53,580 nucleotides of DNA from NCED01 sp035493955 (GTDB taxonomy: Bacteria; Pseudomonadota; Alphaproteobacteria; Caulobacterales; Caulobacteraceae). The stretch covers positions 1 to 53,580 of the forward strand of contig DATJHI010000021.1 in the NCBI GenBank assembly GCA_035493955.1. Reading direction: 5' to 3'. Shown piece by piece: positions 26,633 to 35,162 of this stretch (within the stretch, counting starts at the first letter, position 1; each line of letters starts with the position of its first letter). The position numbers and the translations under genes were made by a program. A model generated the notes under the pieces. It made no database searches and had not been told where the DNA came from. It was given only the letters and a program-made list of their open reading frames with translations.

Positions 26633-28105
26633 TTAGCGGCCTTCCCACAATCCCCGCAACACAGCCGGGACCCCGTCCGGAAGATCCTCCGAAATCAGCC
26701 CCGGTCCGAAACGGCGGCCGGTCTCGCCGTGGATCCAGGCCCCGGCGCAGGCGGCCTCGAAGCTGTCCATGCCCTGGGACATCAGACCGGCGACGAAGCC
26801 GGCCAGGACGTCGCCGGAGCCGGCGGTGGCCAGCCAGGGGGCGGCGTTGGTGTTGACCACGGCCCGGCCGTCGGGGGCGGCGATCACGGTGTCGGGACCT
26901 TTCAGCAGCACCACGGAGCCGGCGCGCACGGCCGCCTCGCGGGCCGCGGAGATCCGCTCCGCACTGGCTGCCAGCAGGCCCGGGAACACCCGTTCGAACT
27001 CGCCGACATGGGGGGTCAGCACGTCGTCGCGATCGAGCACCGAGAACAGGCCTTGGGGGTTGTCGTGGAACACGCTGAGCGCATCGGCGTCGACCACCAG
27101 GGCCGCGCCGGTGCGGGCCAGGGCCATCAGGTTCAGCACCGTGGCGTTGTTGATCCCGGCCGCCGGACCGATCACGGCGGCGTCGGCCTCGGCCGCGGCC
27201 CGCTGCAGTTCGGCGTCGGTCTCGAAGGGATGGACCATCACCGCCTCCAGCTGGGCGGCGTTGACCGCCAGGGCCCCCAGCGGCGACAGCAGGGTCACCA
27301 GTCCCGCCCCGATCCTGAGGCCCGCCCGCGCCGCCAGCCGGGCCGCGCCGGTGCTCCACTGGTTGCCGCTGACCACCACCAGCCGGCCCCGCTTGTGCTT
27401 GTGCGACCGGGCGTCCGGCCACGGCAGGCGCCGGGCCCAGAGGGCCGGGGTGTTCTCCCACAGCCCCGCCGCGCCGCGGGCCGCGGCCGGGAGACCGATG
27501 TCGGCCACCAGCACCTCGCCGCACAGGCTCCGCCCCGGCTCGAGGACGTGGGCCGGCTTCTTGGCGTGGAAGGTCACGGTCAGGGCGGCCTGGGGGACAA
27601 AGCCGAGCGGGCGGGCCGTGTCGCCGGCCAGTCCGGAGGGCAGGTCCACCGCCACCAGGGGGGCGCCCCGGGCCGTCGCCCGGCGCAGGGCCGCCTGGAC
27701 CCCCGCCTCCAGGGGCCGCGCCAGCCCGGCCCCGAGGAGGGCGTCTATCACCACGCCCTCGTCCGCGGGCGCCTCGGCCTTGGCGAGGGTGCGCACCTCT
27801 CCCGTCCAGCCCTTGGCCGCCAGGGCCGCGTCGCCGCGCAGTTGGGCCGGGTCGCGGGCGGCGGCCACGGTCACCGGCCAGCCGGCCTCGGCCAGCCGGA
27901 CGGCCGCCACGTAGCCGTCGCCTCCGTTGTTCCCAGGGCCGCACAGCACCAGTACGGGCCGCGGCGACCAGCGGGCCGCGACCGCTTCCGCAACGGCGGC
28001 GCCCGCACGCTCCATGAGCAAAAGGCCGCTCGTCCCCGCCTCCATGGCGGTCCGATCGGCGGCCTGGATTTCGGCTACGGTGAGGATTTCGCGAGATTGC
28101 GTCAT
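26633..28105 (-). CDS. nnrD: Bifunctional NAD(P)H-hydrate epimerase / dehydratase
   Basis: Repairs NADHX and NADPHX formed by spontaneous hydration. 490 residues. N-terminal epimerase (YjeF_N) domain with VLCGPGNNGGDGYVAAVRLAE at about residues 50-70; C-terminal ADP-dependent dehydratase (ribokinase-like) domain with HKHKRGRLVVVSG near 235, LTPHVGEFERVFPG near 360 and the ATP-site GSGDVLAGFVAGLMSQG near 430. Start MTQSREILTVAEIQAAD. The gene is single-copy housekeeping and is divergent from glnB. Fused genes are often named nnr. Confidence 0.94.
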   Translation of the reverse strand: MTQSREILTVAEIQAADRTAMEAGTSGLLLMERAGAAVAEAVAARWSPRPVLVLCGPGNNGGDGYVAAVRLAEAGWPVTVAAARDPAQLRGDAALAAKGWTGEVRTLAKAEAPADEGVVIDALLGAGLARPLEAGVQAALRRATARGAPLVAVDLPSGLAGDTARPLGFVPQAALTVTFHAKKPAHVLEPGRSLCGEVLVADIGLPAAARGAAGLWENTPALWARRLPWPDARSHKHKRGRLVVVSGNQWSTGAARLAARAGLRIGAGLVTLLSPLGALAVNAAQLEAVMVHPFETDAELQRAAAEADAAVIGPAAGINNATVLNLMALARTGAALVVDADALSVFHDNPQGLFSVLDRDDVLTPHVGEFERVFPGLLAASAERISAAREAAVRAGSVVLLKGPDTVIAAPDGRAVVNTNAAPWLATAGSGDVLAGFVAGLMSQGMDSFEAACAGAWIHGETGRRFGPGLISEDLPDGVPAVLRGLWEGR

Positions 28106-28355
28106 TGTCTTCGCCGCCGCCCCGCGGCCAAGCCCGCCATATCGCGATCCTGGACGGTGGGAAACCGCCTCTCAAGCCCTCGCGGGCATGTGCTCGGTTT
28201 TTAGGCGCACACGGCCTCTTTTATAGGCGCCGCAAGTTTGCTAGGCCCAAGCCCGGCTGGCCGCCTGAGCCCGGGCTTGAGCCCTCCGGCTTAAAATGCT
28301 CCGTGGCCCGGATCGCCGCGGCCCCACCGCCCGTACAATTCGTCCAAGAGTGTCG
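28106..28355. promoter_or_regulatory. nnrD / glnB divergent region with an inverted repeat
   Basis: 250 bases that must hold the glnBA and nnrD promoters. A perfect 9-base inverted repeat CAAGCCCGG / CCGGGCTTG (28248-28256 and 28271-28279) lies 77 bases before the glnB ATG, without a T run, so it is more likely a leader hairpin or operator than a terminator. I looked for a sigma-54 GG-GC promoter and did not find a convincing one. Confidence 0.45.
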
Positions 28356-28694
28356 ATGAAAAAGATCGAAGCCGTCATCAAGCCGTTCAAGCTGGACGAA
28401 GTGAAAGAGGCGCTGCAGGAACTCGGGGTCCAGGGCATGACCGTCCTGGAGGCCAAGGGCTATGGACGCCAGAAGGGTCAGACCGAACTCTACCGCGGGG
28501 CGGAGTACGTCGTGGACTTCCTGCCGAAGATAAAGATCGAGGTCGTCATCGCCGACGACCAGCTGGCCCGCGCCATCGAGGCGATCACCGGGGCGGCCCG
28601 GACGGGACGCATCGGCGACGGCAAGATCTTCGTCTCCGAGGTGCTCGACGTGGTGCGCATCCGCACGGGCGAGAGCGGCGCGCAGGCGATCTGA
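28356..28694 (+). CDS. glnB: Nitrogen regulatory protein P-II
   Basis: Trimeric sensor of 2-oxoglutarate and ATP/ADP that controls glutamine synthetase adenylylation and NtrBC. 112 residues from ATG 28356 (MKKIEAVIKPFKLDEVKEAL). The T loop TELYRGAEYVVDF carries the Tyr that GlnD uridylylates (Tyr51 in the family numbering), and the C-terminal signature is GRIGDGKIFVSEVLDVVRIRTGE. It lies 126 bases before glnA, the classic alphaproteobacterial glnBA pair. An earlier in-frame start has no similarity support. Confidence 0.97.
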   Translation: MKKIEAVIKPFKLDEVKEALQELGVQGMTVLEAKGYGRQKGQTELYRGAEYVVDFLPKIKIEVVIADDQLARAIEAITGAARTGRIGDGKIFVSEVLDVVRIRTGESGAQAI

Positions 28695-28820
28695 CGACTT
28701 GAACCAAAGCTTCGGGGAGCACGCCCCTTCCCAACCCCTTCGGGGGGTCTCATCGGGCGGATTGCATGGTCGGCGCGCCCGGCCTAAACGCGACAATCGA
28801 CGTCAATCAGGGGAAATTCC
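28695..28820. promoter_or_regulatory. glnB-glnA intergenic leader with GC-rich hairpins
   Basis: 126 bases. GGGGAGCACGCCCC and CCCC-TTCG-GGGG (about 28734-28748) form short stems, the second capped by a stable TTCG loop. glnA has a good ribosome-binding site (AGGGGA, 7 bases before ATG). The hairpins could be a processing or attenuation site between the two genes, or the remains of a palindromic repeat. Confidence 0.4.
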
Positions 28821-30230
28821 ATGAAGAAGCCCGCCGACATCCTGGCCGAGATCAAGGAAAAGGAAGTCAAATACGTGGACGTGCGCTTCACCGACATGCG
28901 CGGGAAGATGCAGCACGTGACCTTCGACATCGACCTGGTCGATGAAGATTTCCTGTCCGACGGGACCATGTTCGACGGTTCGTCCATCGCCGGCTGGAAG
29001 GCGATCAACGAGTCCGACATGAAGCTGCGTCCGGACCTGGATTCGGCCATCATCGACCCCTTCTACCAGCAGACCACGATGGCGCTGTTCTGCGACGTGG
29101 TGAACCCCGACGACGGCACCCCCTACGACCGCGACCCGCGCTCGATCGCCAAGGCCGCCCTGAACCACGTCAAGAGCCTGGGCATCGGCGACACGGTCTA
29201 TTTCGGCCCCGAGGCCGAGTTCTTCGTGTTCGACGACGTGCGCTGGGGCACCGCACCGCACAACACCTTCTATTCCTACGACTCCACCGAACTGCCGGTC
29301 AGCTCGACCAAGGAGTACCCCGAGGGTAACATGGGCCACCGGCCCGGCCCCAAGGGCGGCTACTTCCCCATGAACCCGATCGACTCCGCCCAGGACCTGC
29401 GCGGCGAAATGCTGGCGGTGATGGGCGAGCTGGGCATGAAGCCGGAAAAGCACCACCACGAGGTGGCGCCGGCCCAGCACGAACTCGGCCTCAAGTTCGC
29501 CGAGCTGATCACCATGGCCGACCGGATGCAGCTCTATAAGTACGTCATCCACAACGTCGCCCAGTCCTATGGCAAGACCGCGACCTTCATGGCCAAGCCG
29601 ATGTTCGCCGACAACGGCTCGGGCATGCACGTCCACCAGTCGATCTGGAAGGGCGGCAAGCCGATGTTCGCCGGCGACAAGTACGCCGGCCTGTCCGACA
29701 CCTGCCTCTGGTACATCGGCGGCATCATCAAGCACGCCAAGGCCATCAACGCCTTCTCCAACTCGACCACCAACAGCTACAAGCGGCTGGTGCCGGGCTA
29801 CGAGGCGCCGGTGAAGCTGGCCTATTCGGCCCGCAACCGTTCGGCGTCGATCCGCATCCCGCACGTCGACAGCCCCAAGGGCAAGCGGATCGAAGCCCGC
29901 TTCCCCGATCCCATGGGCAACCCCTACCTGACCTTCGTGGCTCTGTTGATGGCGGGCATCGACGGGATCGAGAACAAGATCGATCCGGGTCCGGCCATGG
30001 ACAAGAACCTCTACGACCTGCCCCCGCGCGAACAGAAGAAGGTCCCCGAGGTCTGCGGCTCGCTGCGCGAGGCGCTGGACAACCTCAGCCGCGACCGGGA
30101 GTTCCTGAAGAAGGGCGGGGTGATGACCGACGACTTCATCGACGCCTATATCGAGCTGAAGATGGAAGAGGTCATGCGCCTCACCCTCCATCCGCACCCG
30201 GTCGAATTCGACATGTACTACAAGTGCTAG
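28821..30230 (+). CDS. glnA: Glutamine synthetase, type I
   Basis: Makes glutamine from glutamate and ammonium with ATP; dodecamer. 469 residues, typical GSI length. Motifs: MFDGSSIAGWKAINESDM near residue 55, the ATP-site region KPMFADNGSGMHVHQSIWKGG near 260, and the adenylylation site Tyr in MDKNLYDLPPRE near 398. Presence of this Tyr together with GlnB implies control by adenylylation. Its TAG stop overlaps, in opposite direction, the stop of the SemiSWEET gene (shared CTAG at 30227-30230). Confidence 0.97.
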   Translation: MKKPADILAEIKEKEVKYVDVRFTDMRGKMQHVTFDIDLVDEDFLSDGTMFDGSSIAGWKAINESDMKLRPDLDSAIIDPFYQQTTMALFCDVVNPDDGTPYDRDPRSIAKAALNHVKSLGIGDTVYFGPEAEFFVFDDVRWGTAPHNTFYSYDSTELPVSSTKEYPEGNMGHRPGPKGGYFPMNPIDSAQDLRGEMLAVMGELGMKPEKHHHEVAPAQHELGLKFAELITMADRMQLYKYVIHNVAQSYGKTATFMAKPMFADNGSGMHVHQSIWKGGKPMFAGDKYAGLSDTCLWYIGGIIKHAKAINAFSNSTTNSYKRLVPGYEAPVKLAYSARNRSASIRIPHVDSPKGKRIEARFPDPMGNPYLTFVALLMAGIDGIENKIDPGPAMDKNLYDLPPREQKKVPEVCGSLREALDNLSRDREFLKKGGVMTDDFIDAYIELKMEEVMRLTLHPHPVEFDMYYKC

Positions 30231-30544
30231 TCGGTTCCTGACCGCCGGAAGGACGGGCCGCGGGGGGAAACCTCCGCGGCCTTTTTCGTGAACCGCAGCT
30301 TCAGCACCAGGATGGCGGCCGACAGCCCCAGGCTGACCAGGTTGCTGCCCACCAGGGGCCAACTGCCGAGCAGCAGCCCATAGGCGGTCCACAGGCCGAA
30401 GCCCGTCACCGTGACCACGTACATCCGCAGCGAGACCGAGTCCGCGTCGCGTTCACGCCAGATCTTCACCAGCTGCGGCGTGAAGCTCGACATCGAGCAG
30501 AGGGCGGCGGCCACGCCCACCGCATCGATCATCCAGGAAGCCAT
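30227..30544 (-). CDS. SemiSWEET-type sugar transporter (PQ-loop / MtN3 family)
   Basis: 105 residues from ATG 30544 (MASWMIDAVGVAAALCSM), with an alternative ATG at 30532. Three helices in one MtN3/saliva repeat: VGVAAALCSMSSFTPQLVKIW contains the PQ motif, then DADSVSLRMYVVTVTGFGLW and a third helix ending in a basic tail. Bacterial homologues work as homodimers that let sugars diffuse through the membrane; the substrate here is not known. Its stop codon is shared with glnA. Confidence 0.85.
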   Translation of the reverse strand: MASWMIDAVGVAAALCSMSSFTPQLVKIWRERDADSVSLRMYVVTVTGFGLWTAYGLLLGSWPLVGSNLVSLGLSAAILVLKLRFTKKAAEVSPRGPSFRRSGTD

Positions 30545-30634
30545 ACAGTGCGAACGGTTGCCCGCCGCCGCGGTTGCGCCGGAGCGGGGGGCGAAAAGGC
30601 GGACGCCGACCTTTTCGCGCAAATCCCGGCCAGC

Positions 30635-31720
30635 TCAGCCGAAACGGCCGGGGTCGAAGGCGGCCCCTTCGGAACCAGGGGCGTCCCCGGCCAGGGTCCG
30701 CGCCACCACCTCGGCGGCGAGCGGGGCCAGCAGCCAGCCGTTGCGCCGGGCCCCGACGCACAGCACCACCTCCTGAACGCCACAAGCGGCGCTGCGCCCG
30801 ACCAGGGGCGCGCCGTCGGGGGTCGCCGCCCGCACCCCGGCCCGGCCGACCGCGGGCCCATGGGCCAGGTGCGGGAACAGCCGCGCCGCGTTGGCCCGCA
30901 GGCGGGCCAGGACGAGGTCGTCAACATCCCGATCGCTGCGCCCCGGCTCCATGGTCGCGCCCGCCAGGAGGCCGCCGGGCTGGGGCGCCAGATAACCGTG
31001 CAGGCTCCGGACCACGGGCCCGGCGGTCGGCCCGGCCTCGAACCGCAGGATCTGGCCCTTGACCGGAGACAGCCGCGCCAGTTCCGGAGCCGCAGCGACA
31101 AGACCCGCGGACTGGGCTCCGCCGGCGATGACCACCACATCCTCCACCGGCCGGCCCTGGAGCGTGAAGCCGCCATCGGCGGCCTCCAGCCGGGCGCGGA
31201 CGATCCGGCCGCCGGCGCGGGCGAGGGCCTCCGCAAGGGCCGCGAGCATGGGATGGGGCTCGATCCGCCAGTCCTCGCCGGTGAACAATCCCGCCGCGAC
31301 ATCGTCAGACAGGCCCGGATGCAATCGCCGCATCTCGGTCCCGGTCAGAGGCGTGGGAAAGAGGCCCAGGGCCAGCAGGCGGGCCTCGGCGCGCGCCAAC
31401 GCCTCCTCGTCTCCGGCCAGGGCGACCAGCGCGGCCCCGGAGCGATCCAGTCCCTGCTCCAGGCCTACCCGGCGGACCAGGGCCGGCCATAGGTCTCGCG
31501 CCCTGGCCAGCAGGGTGAAATGGTCGCCCCCGTCGAGGTCGAGGGCGCTTTCGAAAGCAGGGGCCAGCATGCCGGCCGCGACACCGGACGCGTTATCCCC
31601 TGCGGCGGCCGGATCGCATACCGTCACCCGCGCTCCGCCATCGGCCAGGCGCAGGGCGGTGACCAAGCCCAGGGCGCCGGCCCCGGCGATGGTCGCTTTT
31701 CGTCCTTGCAATGGTTTCAT
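30635..31720 (-). CDS. thiO: FAD-dependent glycine/D-amino-acid oxidase, ThiO-like
   Basis: 361 residues. N-terminal Rossmann motif ATIAGAGALGLVTALRLADGG and a D-amino-acid-oxidase-fold middle (SGVAAGMLAPAFE; SPVKGQILRFE), ending with the flavin-contact sequence GARRNGWLLAPLAAEVVA. ThiO turns glycine to dehydroglycine for thiazole synthesis. No thiS, thiG or thiE lies beside it and I see no TPP riboswitch, so a role in thiamine synthesis is likely by similarity but not shown by context; other D-amino-acid or glycine oxidases of this fold are possible. Confidence 0.8.
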   Translation of the reverse strand: MKPLQGRKATIAGAGALGLVTALRLADGGARVTVCDPAAAGDNASGVAAGMLAPAFESALDLDGGDHFTLLARARDLWPALVRRVGLEQGLDRSGAALVALAGDEEALARAEARLLALGLFPTPLTGTEMRRLHPGLSDDVAAGLFTGEDWRIEPHPMLAALAEALARAGGRIVRARLEAADGGFTLQGRPVEDVVVIAGGAQSAGLVAAAPELARLSPVKGQILRFEAGPTAGPVVRSLHGYLAPQPGGLLAGATMEPGRSDRDVDDLVLARLRANAARLFPHLAHGPAVGRAGVRAATPDGAPLVGRSAACGVQEVVLCVGARRNGWLLAPLAAEVVARTLAGDAPGSEGAAFDPGRFG

Positions 31721-31782
31721 CGGACCGCGGTCTTCAGGCGAAGCCGCGTCACTACAGGGTTTGAAGGCGCGCCGTCGAGGAC

Positions 31783-32067
31783 CTAGGCGCGACGCCGGGA
31801 AGCTCCAGGCGGACGGGGAGCTGAGTCCCCCCGGACAAGAGCCCAGCCGGTGGAGAATTCGGAGGCGGCGTCACGTTCCTGGAAGGTCAGGATCCGGACC
31901 TGGTCGCCGACCGCGGGATCCGAATGGATCATCAGATAGGGAGCGTCGCAAAAGGCCGCGTAGCGCTCGACGTCGCCGGCCCTCGTCTCCATGAACTGGC
32001 TGACATAGGCGCCGAAGAGCTGGTCTTCGTCGACGGCCACCGGCAATTGAAGCACCACGTCCGCCAT
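31783..32067 (-). CDS. Small protein of unknown function
   Basis: About 94 residues taken from the ATG giving MADVVLQLPVAVDEDQLFGA; earlier starts at 32073, 32079 or 32097 are possible and GGGG lies 6 bases before this one. The middle part (YVSQFMETRAGDVERYAAFC; PYLMIHSDPAVGDQVRILTF) alternates strand and helix like a small alpha-beta fold, and the tail is Arg/Pro-rich. No family recognised. It stands alone between thiO and tRNA-His. Confidence 0.6.
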   Translation of the reverse strand: MADVVLQLPVAVDEDQLFGAYVSQFMETRAGDVERYAAFCDAPYLMIHSDPAVGDQVRILTFQERDAASEFSTGWALVRGDSAPRPPGASRRRA

Positions 32068-32238
32068 GAACATCCCCATCCACCCGCCCGACTTCACCGA
32101 TCATTAAGGAGATTGGGCGCTCCGGAGTTCCGAGTCCAGACGAGTTTCGCCGCAATGCAGCACAAATGCCGCACCGCAGCGCCCCTTAGTCGTCACGTCT
32201 TGGTGAATGGCGGGCCGGCAGGCGAGCCCCGGCGGCGA

Positions 32239-32315
32239 TGGTACCACCTCTCGGGCTCGAACCGAGGACCTCTAGATCCACAATCTAGCGCTCTAACCAA
32301 CTGAGCTAAGGCGGC
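32239..32315 (-). tRNA. tRNA-His (GTG), lacking encoded G-1
   Basis: 77 bases with encoded CCA. Acceptor GCCGCCT pairs with AGGTGGT, so position 72 is U opposite G1 and the discriminator base 73 is A; the base before G1 is A, not G. Anticodon arm CTAGA TTGTGGA TCTAG, anticodon GTG. Most bacteria need G-1 paired to C73; this combination matches the divergent tRNA-His of Caulobacter and relatives. Confidence 0.95.
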
Positions 32316-32370
32316 TTACCTGTCGTGGGGAGGTTCTAGAGCCCCCCCGCCCGCCGATCAAGCGGGTGCG

Positions 32371-32414
32371 TCGCAAAAGAAAAGGACCGCCCCGGAGGAA
32401 TCCCGGAGCGGTCC
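32371..32414 (-). terminator. Rho-independent terminator after tonB
   Basis: On the minus strand GGACCGCTCCGG and CCGGGGCGGTCC pair around a short loop, followed by TTTTCTTTT. It begins 28 bases past the tonB stop. Confidence 0.85.
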
Positions 32415-32442
32415 GATCAGGGTCAGCCTGTCCCTTGAAGGA

Positions 32443-33159
32443 CTAGTTGGCGATGCGGAACGCGATCGGGATCTTCACCGTCGCGCCGTCCACGGCCTGG
32501 CCGTCTTCGGTCTTCGGCTTCATCTTGAACAGCCGCGACAACTTCATCGCAGCCTCCCCAAAGCCGAAATCAGTCGGATCTTCCGACAGCACCGCGCAAT
32601 TGGCGACGCTGCCCTTGGCCGTGACCGTGCACTGGATGGTCACGTTGCCGGCCTTTTCCAGCCGCTGCGCCCGTTCCGGGTAATAGCGGGCCATGTCTTC
32701 CCCGTTCGGCCGAGCGGACCAGTCGGGGTTGGTGATGACCCGCGGCGCCGGCGGCGCAGCCGGGGCGGCCGGCGGCGGCGCCGGCGGGGCCGGCGGCGGC
32801 TGAGGCGCGATCTGGATCGGCGGCGGCGCCGGGATGTTCACCGGCGGCGCCTCGGTGATGTGCGGCGTGATCGGCGGCGGCGGCGGCGGGGGCTTATCCG
32901 TCGGCGGCGGCGGCGGGGGCGGCGGCGGCGGAGGCGGCGGTTTGACCGCCGCCTTCACCAGATCCACCTTCACAGCCTCGTCAGAGTACTGCTTGTAGTG
33001 GATCTCCATCTTGGTCTTGTAGATGTAGTAGAACAGGATCGCATGGACGATGATCGAGAGAATGATCGCGATCGTCGCCTTTTGGCCCTTCTTCCTACTG
33101 CGTCCCTCGTCCCAGAGCGGGTCGTAGTGGTGCTCGGGAGCTTGCTGTTCTTCAGCCAT
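32443..33159 (-). CDS. tonB: Energy transducer TonB
   Basis: Couples the inner-membrane proton gradient to outer-membrane TonB-dependent transporters. 238 residues. One N-terminal helix (IAIILSIIVHAILFYYIY, about residues 29-46) with the His that is essential in E. coli TonB (SIIVHAILF), then a long periplasmic Pro-rich linker (about residues 74-140) with runs of consecutive Pro, then a TonB C-terminal domain from about residue 155 (RYYPERAQRLEKAGNVTIQCTV ending VKIPIAFRI). It is last in exbB-exbD-tonB. Confidence 0.95.
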   Translation of the reverse strand: MAEEQQAPEHHYDPLWDEGRSRKKGQKATIAIILSIIVHAILFYYIYKTKMEIHYKQYSDEAVKVDLVKAAVKPPPPPPPPPPPPPTDKPPPPPPPITPHITEAPPVNIPAPPPIQIAPQPPPAPPAPPPAAPAAPPAPRVITNPDWSARPNGEDMARYYPERAQRLEKAGNVTIQCTVTAKGSVANCAVLSEDPTDFGFGEAAMKLSRLFKMKPKTEDGQAVDGATVKIPIAFRIAN

Positions 33160-33173
33160 GGTATCTCCCGTTC

Positions 33174-33623
33174 TTACTTGGGCAGGGTCGGCCGATTTTG
33201 GTCGGTGCCGATCAGGGCCACGCTGTAGAACCCGTTGTCCTGCAGGGCGTTCATCACGCCCATGAAGTCACCGTACAACGTCTGCTTGTCAGCGCGGATG
33301 AAGATCCGCTCCTTCTCCGGGTTGCGGGTGCCGATCTGCTTGCGCAAATCCTCTCCAATCCGCTCGCGGTAAGTGGCGAAATCCCCAATATACAGGCTCC
33401 CCGACTTCTGAATCGAGATGTAGATCGGCTTCGGCGGATTCGTCGATGGCTTGGCCATCGCGGGCGGCAGTTCCAGAACCACCGACACGGAGGCGAGCGG
33501 AGCCGCCACCATGAAGATGATCAGGAGAACAAGCATCACGTCGACGAACGGCGTGACGTTAATCTCACTATTCTGCTCGATCTGAAACTTCGAGCTGCCG
33601 CCCCCTGAGAGCTTGGCGCCCAT
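33174..33623 (-). CDS. exbD: Biopolymer transport protein ExbD
   Basis: Part of the ExbB-ExbD motor that energises TonB. 149 residues: one helix near residues 25-45 (INVTPFVDVMLVLLIIFMVAAPL) with the protonatable Asp, then a small periplasmic domain (RIGEDLRKQIGTRNPEKERIFIRADKQTLYGDFMGVMNAL). It lies 5 bases after exbB and 14 bases before tonB. Confidence 0.95.
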   Translation of the reverse strand: MGAKLSGGGSSKFQIEQNSEINVTPFVDVMLVLLIIFMVAAPLASVSVVLELPPAMAKPSTNPPKPIYISIQKSGSLYIGDFATYRERIGEDLRKQIGTRNPEKERIFIRADKQTLYGDFMGVMNALQDNGFYSVALIGTDQNRPTLPK

Positions 33624-33628
33624 CTAGG

Positions 33629-34528
33629 TCAGGCTCCCTTGTCGAGCTGCCGCGAAATGGCGTTCAGCAGTTCGGCCACAAATCCTTCCGTGCGGGTGCC
33701 GAAGGCGGCGATCCGGGTCTGGAAGTAGTTGTAGAAGATAACCGCCGGGATGGCGGCGAACAGACCGATACCGGTGGCCAGCAGGGCTTCGGCGATGCCG
33801 GGCGCCACGACGGCCAGGTTGGTGGTGTTGGTGTTCGCGATGCCGATGAACGAGTTCATGATCCCGTAGACGGTGCCGAACAGCCCGATGAACGGACCGG
33901 AGGAGCCGACCGAGGCCAGGAACTGCATGCCGCCCGAAAGACGCTTGGCCAGACCCGCTTGCACGGCGGCGACGGCGGCCTGGGCGCGGCCCAGGGTGGA
34001 GTCGCGGTGTTCGCCGGTCACTTGCAGGCCCGCCTGGCGGGACAGCTCGACTTCGCCCGAAGCCGCCGCGGCCATGTCGGCCAACGGGTTGCCTTCGAAC
34101 TCTTCCGAGGTGGCGAGGCGATTGATGTCCGCGATCGAGCGGGCGCCGCGGAACGCTTCGACGAAGCGGTCGGTGGCCTTGTTCAGGGACATGAATTCCA
34201 GCGTCTTGACCACCAGCAGGGTCCAGGAAAGGACCGAGCAGAGCAGCAGGCCGATCATCACAGCCTTAACGACCGGGGTCGCATCGATGAACATCTGGAC
34301 GGGGGTCAGCTTGCCCGCGTTCTTGATGGTGGCCGGCGGCGCATCGGTGGTGTTGGCGGCCGGGGCGGCGGCGTCGGCGGCCGGGGCGGCCGCATTGGCG
34401 TCCGCAGCGGCCGCGGGAGCGGCGGCGTTGTCAGCCTGCGCCTGAGCGAAAGCAGGCGCGCTCACCGTCAACAGCGCCACGGCGCCGAGGAGGGCGATTA
34501 GAGTTGTCGCTTTTTTGGTTTCCAGCAT
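33629..34528 (-). CDS. exbB: ExbB/TolQ-type proton channel with an exported N-terminal extension
   Basis: 299 residues from ATG 34528 (MLETKKATTLIALLGAVALL). An N-terminal signal-like helix is followed by an Ala/Asp-rich, probably disordered stretch (about residues 25-70), then the ExbB core with three helices: one near 95-115 (AVMIGLLLCSVLSWTLLVVKTLEF), then a pair in the C-terminal half (LASVGSSGPFIGLFGTVYGIMNSF and the NLAVVAPGIAEALLATGIGLFAAIPAVIFYNYF region). The extended N-terminus is the form seen in many Gram-negative TonB-linked ExbB proteins. Confidence 0.93.
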   Translation of the reverse strand: MLETKKATTLIALLGAVALLTVSAPAFAQAQADNAAAPAAAADANAAAPAADAAAPAANTTDAPPATIKNAGKLTPVQMFIDATPVVKAVMIGLLLCSVLSWTLLVVKTLEFMSLNKATDRFVEAFRGARSIADINRLATSEEFEGNPLADMAAAASGEVELSRQAGLQVTGEHRDSTLGRAQAAVAAVQAGLAKRLSGGMQFLASVGSSGPFIGLFGTVYGIMNSFIGIANTNTTNLAVVAPGIAEALLATGIGLFAAIPAVIFYNYFQTRIAAFGTRTEGFVAELLNAISRQLDKGA

Positions 34529-34910
34529 CGTTCGCCAGTTCCTGGTTGGTCTAGCACATTGAGGACCCAGGGTCGTCGCGCGAGAGCGTCTACCCCACAA
34601 AATTACGCACCCGGCTCTCTATCTGTTCCGACAGGCCCGAGCCGCTTTCGCTGCACCGACCCGATCGCCGCTCTGACCAATTGGCCCAGCTTCGGCTTTC
34701 GAAGGCGCAATAACCAACCTGACCGAAAGTCCGATCAGGGTCGACCGCTAAAAATTGGAGGTTGCGGTCGCGTTCCTTTGGCAATCCCCTTGGACCACGT
34801 CAAGTGGCACTTTCAACTGCAGAGCGCCGCCGCGTGTAACCAGGTTGCAACGCACAACGATTAAGCTGGCGTTCGCTGAACTAATCTCGATTAATTTCAA
34901 CTATAGCGGG

Positions 34911-34931
34911 AAAAAATGCTGCGATGCAGCA
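34911..34931 (-). terminator. Terminator-like hairpin in the exbB upstream region
   Basis: On the minus strand TGCTGC-ATC-GCAGCA is followed directly by TTTTTT. The stem is only six pairs. It lies about 260 bases after tRNA-Phe and about 380 before exbB, so it may end the yacG-tRNA-Phe transcript or an unseen small RNA. Confidence 0.45.
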
Positions 34932-35162
34932 ATTTCACAACAGTAAAGTGACGGGCCGGCTTTAGGGTCATTGTCGCACCCGATCCCGTTGCTTCCGCCT
35001 TGAACCGGCGCGGGACGAGGCGCGGCGATGGCCGGCCTTCAGTCCTGGACCAGTTCGACCCCACGGCCGGAAGGCTCCGCTGACGACCCGCCGCAGGGTT
35101 GGCCCGCCTCATCGATAGAAGGGAGCGCGACCCGCCAGCGGGATCGAGCCGCCGACGCGTGG

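Noticed and set aside
24866..28204. Plus-strand open frame of about 1112 codons across tig, tRNA-Leu and nnrD
   Set aside because: It reads through a tRNA and two real genes on the other strand; no family features.
28106..28355. Sigma-54 promoter before glnB
   Set aside because: No GG-N10-GC element at good spacing was found with confidence.
30635..31800. Possible TPP riboswitch and thi operon around the thiO-like gene
   Set aside because: No thi-box sequence and no other thi gene could be seen on either side.
34559..34946. Short open frames in the region before exbB
   Set aside because: No ribosome-binding site, unusual composition and no protein-like pattern.
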